A stretch of 64,000 nt of DNA from CAVZVZ01 sp963778895. Lineage in GTDB: Bacteria; Actinomycetota; Acidimicrobiia; Acidimicrobiales; Acidimicrobilacustridaceae. Positions within the stretch are counted from its first letter, which is position 1; each line of letters begins with the position of its first letter. The notes under the pieces were generated by a model. That model saw nothing but the letters and a program-made list of their open reading frames with translations, did not search any database and had not been told where the DNA came from. The DNA is taken from assembly GCA_963778895.1 (NCBI GenBank), contig CAVZVZ010000005.1, positions 682,001 to 746,000 on the forward strand, in the 5' to 3' direction. The position numbers and the translations under genes are program-made. Below are positions 1 through 9,106 of the stretch, in pieces.

Positions 1-886
1 CGTGGCGGCCGTGTCCGAGGCCGGAGGCTTCGGGTGTCTCGGCGCGTCGACGATGGGCACCGAGCGCATGGTGGAGGAGATGGAGGCGGTGAAGGCGCTG
101 ACGGCAAGCCGTTCGGTGTCGATCTGCTCACCGCGGCACCCGGCGACATGCTCGCCCAGGTGCAGGAGATCATCGATCACGGCGGTCGCGTGTTCGTAGC
201 CGGGCTCGGCGTGCCCCGCGACGCCATCGAGCTGTGTCACGAGCACAACGTGTTGGTGGTGAACATGTGCGGCAAGGTGCGCCATGCCATTGCGGCGGTC
301 GAGGCCGGGTGCGACATCGTGGTCGCGCAGGGCACCGAGGCCGGCGGACACACCGGCCAGATCGCAACCATGGCGTTGGTGCCGCAGATCGTCGACGTCG
401 TCGGTGAACGGGTTCCGGTAGTGGCGGCCGGCGGGTTGTACGACGGGCGCGGGCTGGCCGCAGCGTTGTCGTTGGGCGCCGACGGTGTGTGGGTCGGCAC
501 CCGGTTCATCGCCACACCCGAGGCGCGCGCCACCCCGGGCTACAAGGACGCACTGCTGCGTACGCACGAGGACGGCACCACGATCTCGCGGGGCTACACC
601 GGCAAGACCTGTCGTGTCGTGGCGAACAAGTACACGCAGTACTGGGACGAGCATCGCGACGAGCTGGTCGGCTTCCCGATGCAGTTCGTGAAGTCGTACG
701 AGGACGGCGCCAACCATCTGGGCAACGGCGACGAGATCGACCCCACCGAGGTCGACCCGGACAAGGAGTTCTGGCCCGCGGGCCAGGGTGTCGGCGCCAT
801 CGACGACGCTCGTCCCCGCCGGCGACATCGTGCGCTCGATGGTGGCCGAGGCCGAGGAGATGCTCAGCCGGCTCGCGACGGGCTAG
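1..886 (+). CDS. Nitronate monooxygenase (2-nitropropane dioxygenase family), 5'-truncated, frameshifted
   Basis: FMN-dependent TIM-barrel enzyme that oxidises alkyl nitronates; in actinobacteria such genes often sit among lipid-catabolism genes. The 5' end lies outside the window. The core shows GTEAGGHTG, which contains the family's active-site histidine, then VVAAGGLYDGRG and GADGVWVGTRF, the FMN-phosphate-binding glycine loops. The frame changes near 110, where one G in a G run seems lost (ALTGKPFGVDLL restored), and near 800. The final frame ends LSRLATG at 884-886 and overlaps the convergent LLM stop by a few bases. Family is confident; substrate is not known. Confidence 0.85.
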
Positions 887-1917
887 TCGGTCCAGGCCTT
901 GAGCTTCTCGAGGAGCGACGTGGGGTCGGGATCGATCGGGATGGCGTTGAGCACGGTCACACCGCTGTCGGCGTAGGCGGCGAGGCGATCCTTGATGTAG
1001 CCCTCGGAGCCGACGAGGTTGCTCAACTCCAGGAACTCGCGCGGCACCTTGGCGGCCGCTTCGGCTTTGTTGCCGTCGAGATAGAGATCCTGGATCTCCT
1101 TGGCGGCATCGGCGTAGCCGTATCGGATCGCGAGCTGGTTGTAGAAGTTGCGATCGCGAGCGCCCATGCCGCCGATGTACAGCGCGGCCATGGCGCGTGT
1201 CATGTCGAGGATCGGCTCGGGATCATCGGTGATGGCGACGATGCCGCCAGCGGCGATCTGTAGCGGGCCGAGCGCGGCGTCACGCTTGGCCGCGCCCTTG
1301 TCGAGATCCGCACCCCAGACGTCGCGCGCCTTCTCGGGGATGTAGAAGATCGGCAGCCACCCGTTGGCGAGCTCGGCGGTCATCTGCACGTTCTTCTCGC
1401 CGAGCGAGGCCACATAGATCGGGATGGCGTCGCGCACCGGGTGGGCGATGATCTTGAGCGGCTTGCCGAGTCCCGTGCCCTGCCCGTCGGGCAGCGGCAA
1501 CTTGTAGTACTTGCCGTCGTAGGTGAGCTTCTCCTCGCGCTTCCACACCAGGCGGCAGATGTCGATGATCTCGCGGGTGCGGCCGATCGGCGCGTCATAG
1601 GCCAGGCCGTGCCACCCCTCGATCACCTGAGGTCCGGACGCTCCGAGACCGAGGATGCAACGACCCTCGGTCATCGCATCGATGCCGGCCGCGGTCATGG
1701 CCAGCAGCGTCGGGGTGCGCGTGTAGATGGGCAGGATGCCGGCACCGATCTCGACCCGTTCGGTCGCGTGGGCGAGGTAGCCCATGAAGCTCGGTGCGTC
1801 GAAGCCGTAGGCCTCCGCCACCCACACGATGTCGAGGCCGGCCTTCTCGTATTCGACGACTCGAGCCGCCGAAGCCTTGAAGCCCCCCGAGTAGTCGAGC
1901 TGCATTGCGATCTTCAT
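883..1917 (-). CDS. LLM-class F420-dependent oxidoreductase
   Basis: A 344-residue luciferase-like monooxygenase barrel, the fold that binds F420 (or FMN) in actinobacterial oxidoreductases. Family features are the N-terminal MKIAMQLDYSGGF strand, WVAEAYGFDA, RVEIGAGILPIYTRTP, the glycine-rich GRCILGLGASGPQVIEGWHG segment and IPIYVASLGEKN. The start at 1917 is set by an ATGA overlap with the gene upstream on the same strand, so it is translationally coupled to the 104-residue protein and, through it, to the acyl-CoA dehydrogenase. Substrate unknown. It ends overlapping the stop of the nitronate monooxygenase. Confidence 0.85.
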   Translation of the reverse strand: MKIAMQLDYSGGFKASAARVVEYEKAGLDIVWVAEAYGFDAPSFMGYLAHATERVEIGAGILPIYTRTPTLLAMTAAGIDAMTEGRCILGLGASGPQVIEGWHGLAYDAPIGRTREIIDICRLVWKREEKLTYDGKYYKLPLPDGQGTGLGKPLKIIAHPVRDAIPIYVASLGEKNVQMTAELANGWLPIFYIPEKARDVWGADLDKGAAKRDAALGPLQIAAGGIVAITDDPEPILDMTRAMAALYIGGMGARDRNFYNQLAIRYGYADAAKEIQDLYLDGNKAEAAAKVPREFLELSNLVGSEGYIKDRLAAYADSGVTVLNAIPIDPDPTSLLEKLKAWTD

Positions 1918-2228
1918 GCTGATCCCCCTGGTACAGGCCCCCCTGATACAGGCCCCCGCGCCGCGAGCCGTTGGGCTCGCCGCGCTGCTTGCCCTTCCTC
2001 GTACTCCTTCTTGTCCCAGTCGTCGCGGCCCATCAAGAGGGTCGCATCGAGGGAGCTGAGACTCTCCCCGTTCTCGAACAACACGTGATAGCGGATCCAG
2101 GTGACGCCTGCGACATAGAGCACGCGCCCAGGCGTGCCGGCCGGGACCCGCGGCAGATCGGCGGTCGCGACGACTTTGGCGTGTCGCGGGAACACCTGCT
2201 GGGTGGTGACCGGACTGGTGTCGCTCAT
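1914..2228 (-). CDS. Small hypothetical protein, SH3-like barrel
   Basis: A 104-residue soluble protein I cannot assign. The middle reads like a small beta-barrel: HAKVVATADLPRVPAGTPGR, VLYVAGVTWIRYHVLFENGE, similar to short SH3-like domains of nitrile-hydratase-beta type or DUF-type ligand-binding proteins. The C-terminus is rich in Arg/Ala then Gly/Pro and probably disordered. It overlaps both neighbours by 4 bp (ATGA), lying between the acyl-CoA dehydrogenase and the LLM oxidoreductase in a tight three-gene operon, so a role in that pathway is inferred only from position. Confidence 0.7.
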   Translation of the reverse strand: MSDTSPVTTQQVFPRHAKVVATADLPRVPAGTPGRVLYVAGVTWIRYHVLFENGESLSSLDATLLMGRDDWDKKEYEEGQAARRAQRLAARGPVSGGPVPGGSA

Positions 2229-3397
2229 CGGAATGCTCTGGCTCCTTGTTGGGCGTCCCGCCAGGTCTGGCCGGCTTCGACGTCGATGTCATGAGGAAGA
2301 CCGAGCACTCGCTCGGCGATGATGTTGCGCTGCACGTCGCCCGTGCCTCCGCCGATGGTGAGCGCCTGACTGAACAGGTACCCGAAGTGCCACAGGCCGG
2401 GGTCGCCGCCGAACGGTCCGCCGTCGGAGAGCATGCCACCCGCGCCGGCGAGATCTTTCGCCAGGCTCATGACGTGTTGCCCGTGCTCGTCGGCGAGCAC
2501 CTTGCGGACGCTGGCCTCAGGACCCGGCGCCTTGCCCTTGATCGCCGCGGTGATCGTGCGCAATCGGATCAGGTTGAGCAGCTCGGATTCGATGTGGAGC
2601 TGCGCGGCGCGCTGGCGGGTGCTCGGGTCGTCGATGCCGCCGTGCCCGCGAATCACGTCCAGCAGATCGTCGGCCGTCGGGCCGAGGCCCCACAGCGCTC
2701 CCCCGCTCGAGAGCGAGACGCGCTCGTTGCCGAGGGTGACCTTGGCGAGCGACCAGCCCTCGTTCTCGTCGCCGACCAGGTTCTCGGCCGGGATGCGTAC
2801 GTCGGTGAAGAACACCTCGTTGAAGGTGTGGCTACCGGTCATCTCGATGATCGGTCGCACCTCGATGCCGGGCGTGTCCATCGGACAGATGAAGTACGAG
2901 ACGCCTTTGTGCTTGGCGGCATCGGGATTGGTGCGAGCGATGAGGATGCCGAACGCGGCGGTGTGCGCGAACGAGGTCCAGATCTTCTGGCCGTTCACCA
3001 CATAGACATCGCCGTCACGTTCGGCGCGGGTGCTGAGGTTGGCGAGGTCGCTACCAGCGCCGGGCTCGCTGAAGAGCTGGCACCAGATCTCCTCGGCCGC
3101 GAGGAGCGGGAAGAGGTAGCGGTCCTTCTGCGCCTGGTCGCCGGCGTAGATGATCGTGGGCCCGGCCCAACCGATGCCGATCTGATTCGACGGGCGGCGA
3201 ACCCCGGCCCGCCGGAGCTCGTCATCGATGATCAGCTGGTGGATCGGGTCGGCGTCGAGCCCCCAAGGAGAGGGCCAGTGCGGTGCGACATAGCCGGCGT
3301 GGGCCAGGTCGCGGCCGGTGGGCGCCGGGTGCTCGTCGAGCCACGTTCGAACGGCAAGCCGCCGGGCGTCGTCATCAGCGGGCAGCTCGAAATCCAC
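2225..3397 (-). CDS. Acyl-CoA dehydrogenase family protein
   Basis: FAD flavoprotein of 390 residues performing alpha,beta-dehydrogenation of an acyl-CoA. The FAD/substrate motif is WCQLFSEPGAGSDLA, followed by GQKIWTSFAHTAAFG, and the C-terminal signature is GGGTGDVQRNIIAERVLGLP. Such FadE-type proteins in actinobacteria act on fatty acyl or sterol side-chain CoA esters, some as heteromers. The start is GTG (VDFELPADDDAR) with TACCCT 7 nt upstream. It is the first gene of an operon with the SH3-like protein and the LLM oxidoreductase, and is divergent from the fucosidase across a long palindrome. Confidence 0.9.
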   Translation of the reverse strand: MDFELPADDDARRLAVRTWLDEHPAPTGRDLAHAGYVAPHWPSPWGLDADPIHQLIIDDELRRAGVRRPSNQIGIGWAGPTIIYAGDQAQKDRYLFPLLAAEEIWCQLFSEPGAGSDLANLSTRAERDGDVYVVNGQKIWTSFAHTAAFGILIARTNPDAAKHKGVSYFICPMDTPGIEVRPIIEMTGSHTFNEVFFTDVRIPAENLVGDENEGWSLAKVTLGNERVSLSSGGALWGLGPTADDLLDVIRGHGGIDDPSTRQRAAQLHIESELLNLIRLRTITAAIKGKAPGPEASVRKVLADEHGQHVMSLAKDLAGAGGMLSDGGPFGGDPGLWHFGYLFSQALTIGGGTGDVQRNIIAERVLGLPHDIDVEAGQTWRDAQQGARAFR

Positions 3398-3404
3398 GGG
3401 CGGG

Positions 3405-3410
3405 AGGGTA
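3405..3410 (-). promoter_or_regulatory. Putative -10 hexamer of the acyl-CoA dehydrogenase operon
   Basis: TACCCT on the minus strand, 7 nt before the GTG at 3397. No obvious -35 element is seen. Confidence 0.45.
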
Positions 3411-3460
3411 GCGGGCGGCCCTTTCGGGACACGAACCCCGCCGCCCCACCTCCAATCGTT

Positions 3461-3552
3461 CGCGTACTGCAGTTGTCACTCGCTGTCACGCTGGCGCCGA
3501 TTCGGTACCGATTCGACGCCTACGTGACAGGTTGTGACAACTGCAGTATGCA
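3461..3552. promoter_or_regulatory. 92-bp near-palindrome with four TGTCAC half-sites
   Basis: Two 46-nt arms meet at GGTACC (3504-3509) and pair at 37 of 46 positions with no gaps; TACTGCAGTTGTCAC (3465-3479) is mirrored exactly at 3534-3548. TGTCAC occurs at 3474 and 3484, and its complement GTGACA at 3524 and 3534, giving half-sites 10 bp apart on each arm. It lies between the divergent acyl-CoA dehydrogenase and fucosidase genes. It could be a double operator, a cruciform or hairpin RNA, or a small non-autonomous element. Confidence 0.75.
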
Positions 3553-3597
3553 GAGCAGTTCAGGGGACGAGAGCGGAGAGCAAGGGGGGACGACCGG

Positions 3598-5788
3598 ATG
3601 CCGCACAACGCCGATTGGTTCCGCACGCAGCGGTACGGGATGTTCATCCACTTCAACATCGCGACGGTTCCGGCGTTCGCGCCCGTGCAGGAGTACGCCG
3701 ATTGGTACTGGGCGTTCTGGGCCGATCCCCCGCTACCCGACATCGCCCTTCACCCCGACGTGCCCTTCCCCGAGATCCTGGCGTGGCACCGCGAGAACTT
3801 CCCGGAGGTGAAGGAGTTCGACGACTTCATCCCTCATCTCACGATGGAGCAGTTCGACGCGTCGGCGGTCGCCGACCTCGCGTCCGATGCCGGCATGCGC
3901 TACGTCGTGCCGGTCACCAAACACCACGACGGCTACTGCTGGTGGGATTCGGGCCTCACCAACCGCACGAGCATGCAGACCGGTCCGAAGCGCGACGTCA
4001 TCGCCGAACTGGCCGACGCGACCCGCCGACGCGACCTGACCTTCGGCGTCTACCACTCGATCCTCGACTGGTCGCGCGCCGAGTTCCCCGACGCCGAGCA
4101 GTTCGTGCAGGGCTACCTCCACCCGCAAGTGCACGAGCTCGTCGAGCGATTCCAACCGGCCACCCTGTGGGGCGACGGGCACTGGGGCCAAGCACCCCAC
4201 CATTGGCGAGCCCAGGAGCTGATGGACGAGTGCCGCACCATCCTCGCCGATGCGGGCGTCGACCTGATGGTCAACGACCGCTGGGGCCTGGCCGAACCCG
4301 ACTTCGTCACCTACGAGTACGACATCCCCGACGAACCTCCGGACGGCCCGTGGGAGCTGTGCCGCGGGGTGTCGCATTCGTTCTGCTTCAACCGCGCCGA
4401 AGAGGACGACGATCATCTGACGCCGGGCGAGATCATCGACCTGCTCACCGAAGTCGTGGCCAAGGGCGGCAACTTCCTCCTCAACATCGGTCCGAAGGCC
4501 GACGGCACGGTGCCCGCCATCCAAGCGGAGACGCTGCGCACCGCCGGCGAGTGGGTCAACGCCAACGCCGACGTCATCCACGGCAGCGAACGGTTCGACG
4601 TCTGGGGCGACGATCGCATTCGCTACACCGTGACACCGACCAACGACGCCGACAGTCGACGCGTCAACGTGGTCGACCTCGACAACGAGGCGACGCTCAC
4701 CCTCCCTCACCTCTCGCCCCACCGTTATCCAGTGCAGAAGGTCTCCGGCGCCATCGAGTGGCAACAAGACGAACGCGGGCTGCACCTTCGTCGCGATCCA
4801 GACGCTGCCGGCGCGCTGGCGGCGGTCTACGGCGTCGATGTCGAGACCCAGTCGGCGCGCCGACTCACCGTGACGAGTGAGCTCGGCGCCGGCGCCATCA
4901 CGATCGATGACCGATCGTTCGCAACGGTCGGCGACGCGTTGGCGGCAGCCGAGGCCGGCCAGGTGGTGCGCCTCGGTCCCGGGCGCTATGCGCAGGAACA
5001 GTTCCCCCTCCGCGTCCCGTCAGGGGTGACGGTCACCGGGGTCGGCGACGCCGTCGTCGACGGCGGCAAGCTCGCCTTCGGAACACCAGCGTTCGAGCTC
5101 ACCGGCGACGCCAGCGCCCTCGAGGCCGTGACGATCACCGGCGTGCCCGAGCCGTACTTCCTGCTGGCGGCACCGGCAGTGGTGATCCGCAGCGGTGCCA
5201 ATGCTGCGGTGCGCAACTGCATCGTGCACGGCGCGATCGTCGTCCACGGCGGCACCGACGTCGAGATCGCGTGGAACGACGTACGACGCGGCAACATCTC
5301 GTCGTACGGCGGCAACGCGGTGCGCATCACCGGCAATCGGCAATCAGGCCTCCGCTGGGGCGCGGGCATCGACATCAACGACGGCGCCGGCCATCGCATC
5401 GACGCGAACCACATCGATGGCGACCTGTGCGGCATCCGCGTGCAGACGCGCCGAAGACGTCCGCATCGCCGGCAACAACTGCGCGACCCGATGGTGGGGC
5501 ATCGAGCTCGACAGCGTCCGCGACGGCGAGGTCAGCGGCAATCGCATCGTGCGCTCCATGCGGGCCGTGAACGTCAACAAGGGCAGCGACAATCGTGTGG
5601 TCGCGAATGTGGCCGAACGCTGTGACACGGGCGTGCTCGTCGAACAGGGTGCGGTCGGCACCGAGATCACGGCCAACCGCCTCGACCGTTGCCGAGTGGC
5701 CGTTCTTCTGTGGAACAGCCCCGACACCGACCAGACCGCCAACACGGTGACGGGCTCGCGCGACCACGACCTCGTTTCCGGCCCCTGA
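3598..5788 (+). CDS. Alpha-L-fucosidase (GH29) fused to a C-terminal right-handed beta-helix domain, one frameshift
   Basis: The N-terminal ~400 residues are a GH29 barrel: WFRTQRYGMFIHFN, the substrate-binding VTKHHDGYCWWDS (about residues 105-117), and PATLWGDGHWG, whose Asp193 is the expected nucleophile. KGGNFLLNIGPKADGTVP is another family signature. From about residue 430 the protein becomes a parallel beta-helix with repeated short strands (VTVTGVGDAVVDGG, VRNCIVHGAIVVHGG, GNRIVRSMRAVNVN). No signal peptide is visible, so a cytoplasmic location is inferred. A break near 5448 is bridged by the second frame to the stop at 5786. GH29 plus beta-helix is an unusual pairing. Confidence 0.85.
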
Positions 5789-5789
5789 T

Positions 5790-5795
5790 TACACT
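5790..5795 (+). promoter_or_regulatory. Putative -10 hexamer of acyl-CoA synthetase
   Basis: TACACT, 8 nt before the ATG at 5804 and immediately after the fucosidase stop; there is no room for a Shine-Dalgarno leader. Confidence 0.45.
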
Positions 5796-5803
5796 GCCTC
5801 CCC

Positions 5804-7426
5804 ATGTCAGGCTGGAACTTCGCCGAAATCTGGGAAGTGTGCGCTCGTCAGCTACCCGACGCGCTCGCGCAACGGCAAGGAGATCGCGAGATCACCTGGG
5901 CCGAGTTCGATCGCCGAGCCAACGGCGTGGCTCGCACGCTGCTCGATGCCGGCGCTGGAGAGCAGGACAAGATCGCGCAGTACCTGTACAACGGACCCGA
6001 GTATCTCGAGTCGATGTTCGCGGGCTTCAAGGCCGGCCTGGTGCCCGTCAACACCAACTATCGCTATGCCGACGAAGAGCTCGTCTACCTGTGGGACAAC
6101 GCCGACGCGGTCGCCGTCGTCTTCCACGGTGGGTTCACCGACCGGATCGAGCGCATTCGCGATCGTCTACCCAAGGTCAAGATGTGGTTGTGGGTCGACG
6201 ACGACAACGGCTCGTGCCCCGATTGGGCCACCCCCTACGAGGATGCCGCCGCGAAGGGCACCGCCGAGCCGACGCGTGCACCATGGGGCCGCGACGGTCA
6301 CCAACTGATCTTCATGTACACGGGCGGAACCACCGGCATGCCCAAGGGCGTCATGTGGCGCCACGACGACTTGATCAAAGCCACGCACCCCACCGCCAAC
6401 GCGCTGTTCTCCGACGCCGAGGACTACGCCGCCTTCGCGGCGTCGGTGACGGCACCGGGGCTCGCGGGCCTTCCTGCCTGCCCGCTCATGCACGGCACGG
6501 GCCAGTTCACCGCGTTCATCGCGCTGTCGAGCGGTGGATCGGTCACCACGCTCGTCAATCGGAACCTCGACATCGAGGAGATGCTCGACACCGTCGAGCA
6601 GAAGAGGATCCAGTCGCTCACCATCGTGGGTGACGCCTTCGCGAAGCCGATCCTCAAGGCCCTCGACGCCAACCCAGAGCGGTGGGATCTCTCGAGCCTG
6701 TTCATCATCGCCTCGTCCGGCGTCATGTGGAGCGAGTCCGTCAAGCAGGGCCTGCTCAAGCACAACCCGACGATGATGTTGTTCGACGCCTTCTCGTCCT
6801 CGGAGGCCATCGGCCTGGGGCAGTCGGTGTCCACCGCAGGCGCTGAGGCGCAGACCGCCAAGTTCGTGCTCGGCGACAACGCCCGCGTGATCACCGACGA
6901 CGGTCGCACGGTCGAGCCCGGCTCCGGTGAGACGGGGCGCGTCGCCGTCCGCGGCTACACGCCCGTCGGCTACTACAAGGACCCCGAGAAGTCAGCGGCC
7001 ACGTTCGTCACGATCGACGGGGCCACCTACTCGATTCCCGGCGACTACGCGACGGTCGAGGCCGACGGCTCACTCACCTTGCTCGGCCGAGGGTCGGTGT
7101 GCATCAACACCGGTGGCGAGAAGGTGTACCCCGAGGAAGTCGAAGAGGTGCTGAAACAGCATCCTTCGGTTCTCGACGCGGTCGCAGTGGGACTACCCGA
7201 CGACAAGTTCGGCGAGGCCATCACCGCCGTCGTCCAGCTCAAGGACGGCGAGGCGTCGATCGACGAGCAGGCGTTGATCAGCCACGTCAAGGCAAACCTC
7301 GCGTCGTTCAAGGCACCGAAGAAGGTCGTGCCCATCGACACCATCGGGCGCGCTCCCAACGGCAAGGTCGACTACAAACGAATGAAGCAGTACGCCGCCG
7401 ACGAGCTCGGCGTCGCGCTCAATTGA
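5804..7426 (+). CDS. Acyl-CoA synthetase (AMP-dependent ligase, FadD-like)
   Basis: A 540-residue adenylate-forming enzyme converting a carboxylic acid, ATP and CoA to acyl-CoA. The P-loop-like motif MYTGGTTGMPKGVMW is near residue 170, DAFSSSEAIGLG supplies the acid-binding region, and GDYATVEADGSLTLLGRGS with INTGGEKVYPEEVEEVL is the hinge and C-terminal domain. The terminal APNGKVDYKRMK carries the catalytic lysine. This subfamily usually handles fatty or steroid-derived acids. It is followed after 7 bp by the sulfotransferase-like gene and then an SDR, suggesting one transcription unit. Confidence 0.92.
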   Translation: MSGWNFAEIWEVCARQLPDALAQRQGDREITWAEFDRRANGVARTLLDAGAGEQDKIAQYLYNGPEYLESMFAGFKAGLVPVNTNYRYADEELVYLWDNADAVAVVFHGGFTDRIERIRDRLPKVKMWLWVDDDNGSCPDWATPYEDAAAKGTAEPTRAPWGRDGHQLIFMYTGGTTGMPKGVMWRHDDLIKATHPTANALFSDAEDYAAFAASVTAPGLAGLPACPLMHGTGQFTAFIALSSGGSVTTLVNRNLDIEEMLDTVEQKRIQSLTIVGDAFAKPILKALDANPERWDLSSLFIIASSGVMWSESVKQGLLKHNPTMMLFDAFSSSEAIGLGQSVSTAGAEAQTAKFVLGDNARVITDDGRTVEPGSGETGRVAVRGYTPVGYYKDPEKSAATFVTIDGATYSIPGDYATVEADGSLTLLGRGSVCINTGGEKVYPEEVEEVLKQHPSVLDAVAVGLPDDKFGEAITAVVQLKDGEASIDEQALISHVKANLASFKAPKKVVPIDTIGRAPNGKVDYKRMKQYAADELGVALN

Positions 7427-7433
7427 CGCATCC

Positions 7434-8156
7434 ATGCCCAGGCCTCGCTTTGTCGTCACCGGTTGCGCGCGCTCCGGCACCCTGTTCATCGCGGAGGCGC
7501 TGAACGGCCTCGGTCATCCCTGCGGCCACGAGATTCTGTTCAATCCCGACACGAAGGCCGTGCCGGACTTCGGATCGGCCGATGGTGACGTGTCGTGGTT
7601 GGCCGCGCCGTTCGTCGGGGATCTGCCCGCCGATACGGTCGTGCTGCATCAGGTGCGCGATCCGCTCGCGACGATCCGGTCGCTCGTCGGTATGCGGGTG
7701 TTTCAAACGAAACCGCATGCGTTGATGAACGCGCGATACCGCCTGCAACACCTGCACATCCGGTTCGCCCGCCCCATTGTGAACCCCCATTTCGTGCGGT
7801 TCGCGGCCGCCCACTGTCCCGAAGCCTTCGAGTCCGAGGACGAGACGAGCCGGGCCGCCACCTACTGGGTTCGTTGGAACCGCACGATCGAACAAGCCGC
7901 CAACCGAGCCAACCTCACCTACCGCCGGTATCGCGTCGAGGACCTCGACGACGATCTGCTGACGGAGTTCGACCACCTCCTCGGCGGAGGAGCGACGCCG
8001 GCCGAGGTCGCGGCGATCCGCACCGGGCTCGGCACCAGTACGCACCGCGCCCGGCAGGTCGACGCGCTCACCATGGCCGACATCCGCGACTCGACGATTC
8101 GCAGCCAGCTGGCCGGACTCGCCGCCGAGTTCGGCTACGACCTCTCCGGTCGCTAA
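7434..8156 (+). CDS. Sulfotransferase-like P-loop protein
   Basis: A 240-residue protein beginning RFVVTGCARSGTLFIAEAL. The GCARSGT loop resembles the 5'-phosphosulfate-binding loop of PAPS-dependent sulfotransferases, and LHQVRDPLATIRSLVG resembles the 3'-phosphate-binding segment (R-D-P). A downstream YRVEDLDDDLL fits the conserved E-D region of this superfamily. The target is unknown; a lipid, sterol or glycan hydroxyl is possible. It lies between the acyl-CoA synthetase and the SDR. Confidence 0.7.
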   Translation: MPRPRFVVTGCARSGTLFIAEALNGLGHPCGHEILFNPDTKAVPDFGSADGDVSWLAAPFVGDLPADTVVLHQVRDPLATIRSLVGMRVFQTKPHALMNARYRLQHLHIRFARPIVNPHFVRFAAAHCPEAFESEDETSRAATYWVRWNRTIEQAANRANLTYRRYRVEDLDDDLLTEFDHLLGGGATPAEVAAIRTGLGTSTHRARQVDALTMADIRDSTIRSQLAGLAAEFGYDLSGR

Positions 8157-8159
8157 TCT
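8154..8159 (+). promoter_or_regulatory. Putative -10 hexamer of SDR gene
   Basis: TAATCT overlaps the stop codon of the sulfotransferase gene and ends 8 nt before the ATG at 8168, so the SDR may have its own leaderless transcript. Confidence 0.4.
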
Positions 8160-8167
8160 CCCGCCCC

Positions 8168-9103
8168 ATGGCAGACATCGGGTACGACGGCAAAGTTGCG
8201 ATCATCACCGGAGCGGGCGGTGGTCTCGGCCGCGAGCACGCGCTCGAACTGGCCCGGCGCAGGGCGCGAATCGTGGTCAACGACCTCGGCGGTTCGGTGT
8301 CGGGCGAGGGCGGCGACAAGAGCCCAGCCGAGCACGTGGCCGGGGAGATCAACGACCTCGGCGGTGAAGCAGTCGTCGACACGAACAGCGTGGCCACCGC
8401 AGATGGCGGTGAGGCGATCGTGAAGACGGCGGTCGACGCGTTCGGCACGGTCGACATCGTCATCAACAACGCCGGCATCCTGCGCGACAAGACGTTCCAC
8501 AACATGACGACCGATCTCGTCGAGCCGGTCGTGCAGGTCCACCTGCTGGGCGCCTTCTACGTGACGATCCCCGCATGGCGGATCATGCGCGAGAAGAGCT
8601 ACGGACGCGTGGTCAACACCTCGTCGAACTCCGGTCTCCTCGGCAACTTCGGCCAGTCGAACTACGGCGCCGCGAAGATGGGCTTGGTCGGCTTCACCCG
8701 GGTGCTCGCGAACGAAGGACGGAAGTTCAACATCCGTGCCAACGCCATCGCGCCCGTGGCCAAGACCCGCATGACCGAGGAACTGCTCGGTGGGGCGGCC
8801 GACCTCGTCGAACCGAAGACGGTCACACCGCTCGTCGCCTATCTCGCTTCCGAGGAGTGCGACGTGAGCGGCGAGGTGTTCTCGGCCGCAGGTGGCCTGT
8901 ACGCCCGATTCTTCATCGGCCTCACGCCCGGCTACTACAAGAAGGACGCCACCGTCGAGGACGTCCGTGACCACTGGGCCGACATTCGCGACGTCGACGG
9001 TTTCATCATCCCCGACGGGCCCAACGACGAGCTGACGAAGATCTTCGGGATCCTGAGCGCCGGGAAAGAGGGCAAGGTCGGCCCGGAGGGCACCGTCGCC
9101 TGA
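8168..9103 (+). CDS. SDR-family 3-hydroxyacyl-CoA dehydrogenase-like (HSD17B4 type)
   Basis: A 311-residue short-chain dehydrogenase. The Rossmann motif is TGAGGGLGREHAL, then NNAG and the catalytic YGAAK (Tyr about residue 166). The order GLGREHALELARR, VVNDLGGSVSGEG and an extended C-terminus after the reductase core match the peroxisomal multifunctional-enzyme-2 dehydrogenase group acting on 3-hydroxyacyl-CoA or steroids with NAD. The upstream acyl-CoA synthetase supports beta-oxidation. Exact substrate unknown. Confidence 0.88.
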   Translation: MADIGYDGKVAIITGAGGGLGREHALELARRRARIVVNDLGGSVSGEGGDKSPAEHVAGEINDLGGEAVVDTNSVATADGGEAIVKTAVDAFGTVDIVINNAGILRDKTFHNMTTDLVEPVVQVHLLGAFYVTIPAWRIMREKSYGRVVNTSSNSGLLGNFGQSNYGAAKMGLVGFTRVLANEGRKFNIRANAIAPVAKTRMTEELLGGAADLVEPKTVTPLVAYLASEECDVSGEVFSAAGGLYARFFIGLTPGYYKKDATVEDVRDHWADIRDVDGFIIPDGPNDELTKIFGILSAGKEGKVGPEGTVA

Positions 9104-9106
9104 CGG

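Noticed and set aside
2246..3811. Long open frame on the plus strand opposite the acyl-CoA dehydrogenase
   Set aside because: Composition is Arg/Val/Asp shadow coding of the minus-strand gene; no domain, and it runs through the palindrome into the fucosidase.
3733..4785. 350-codon minus-strand frame opposite the fucosidase
   Set aside because: Val/Glu/Asp-rich shadow; all GH29 motifs are on the plus strand.
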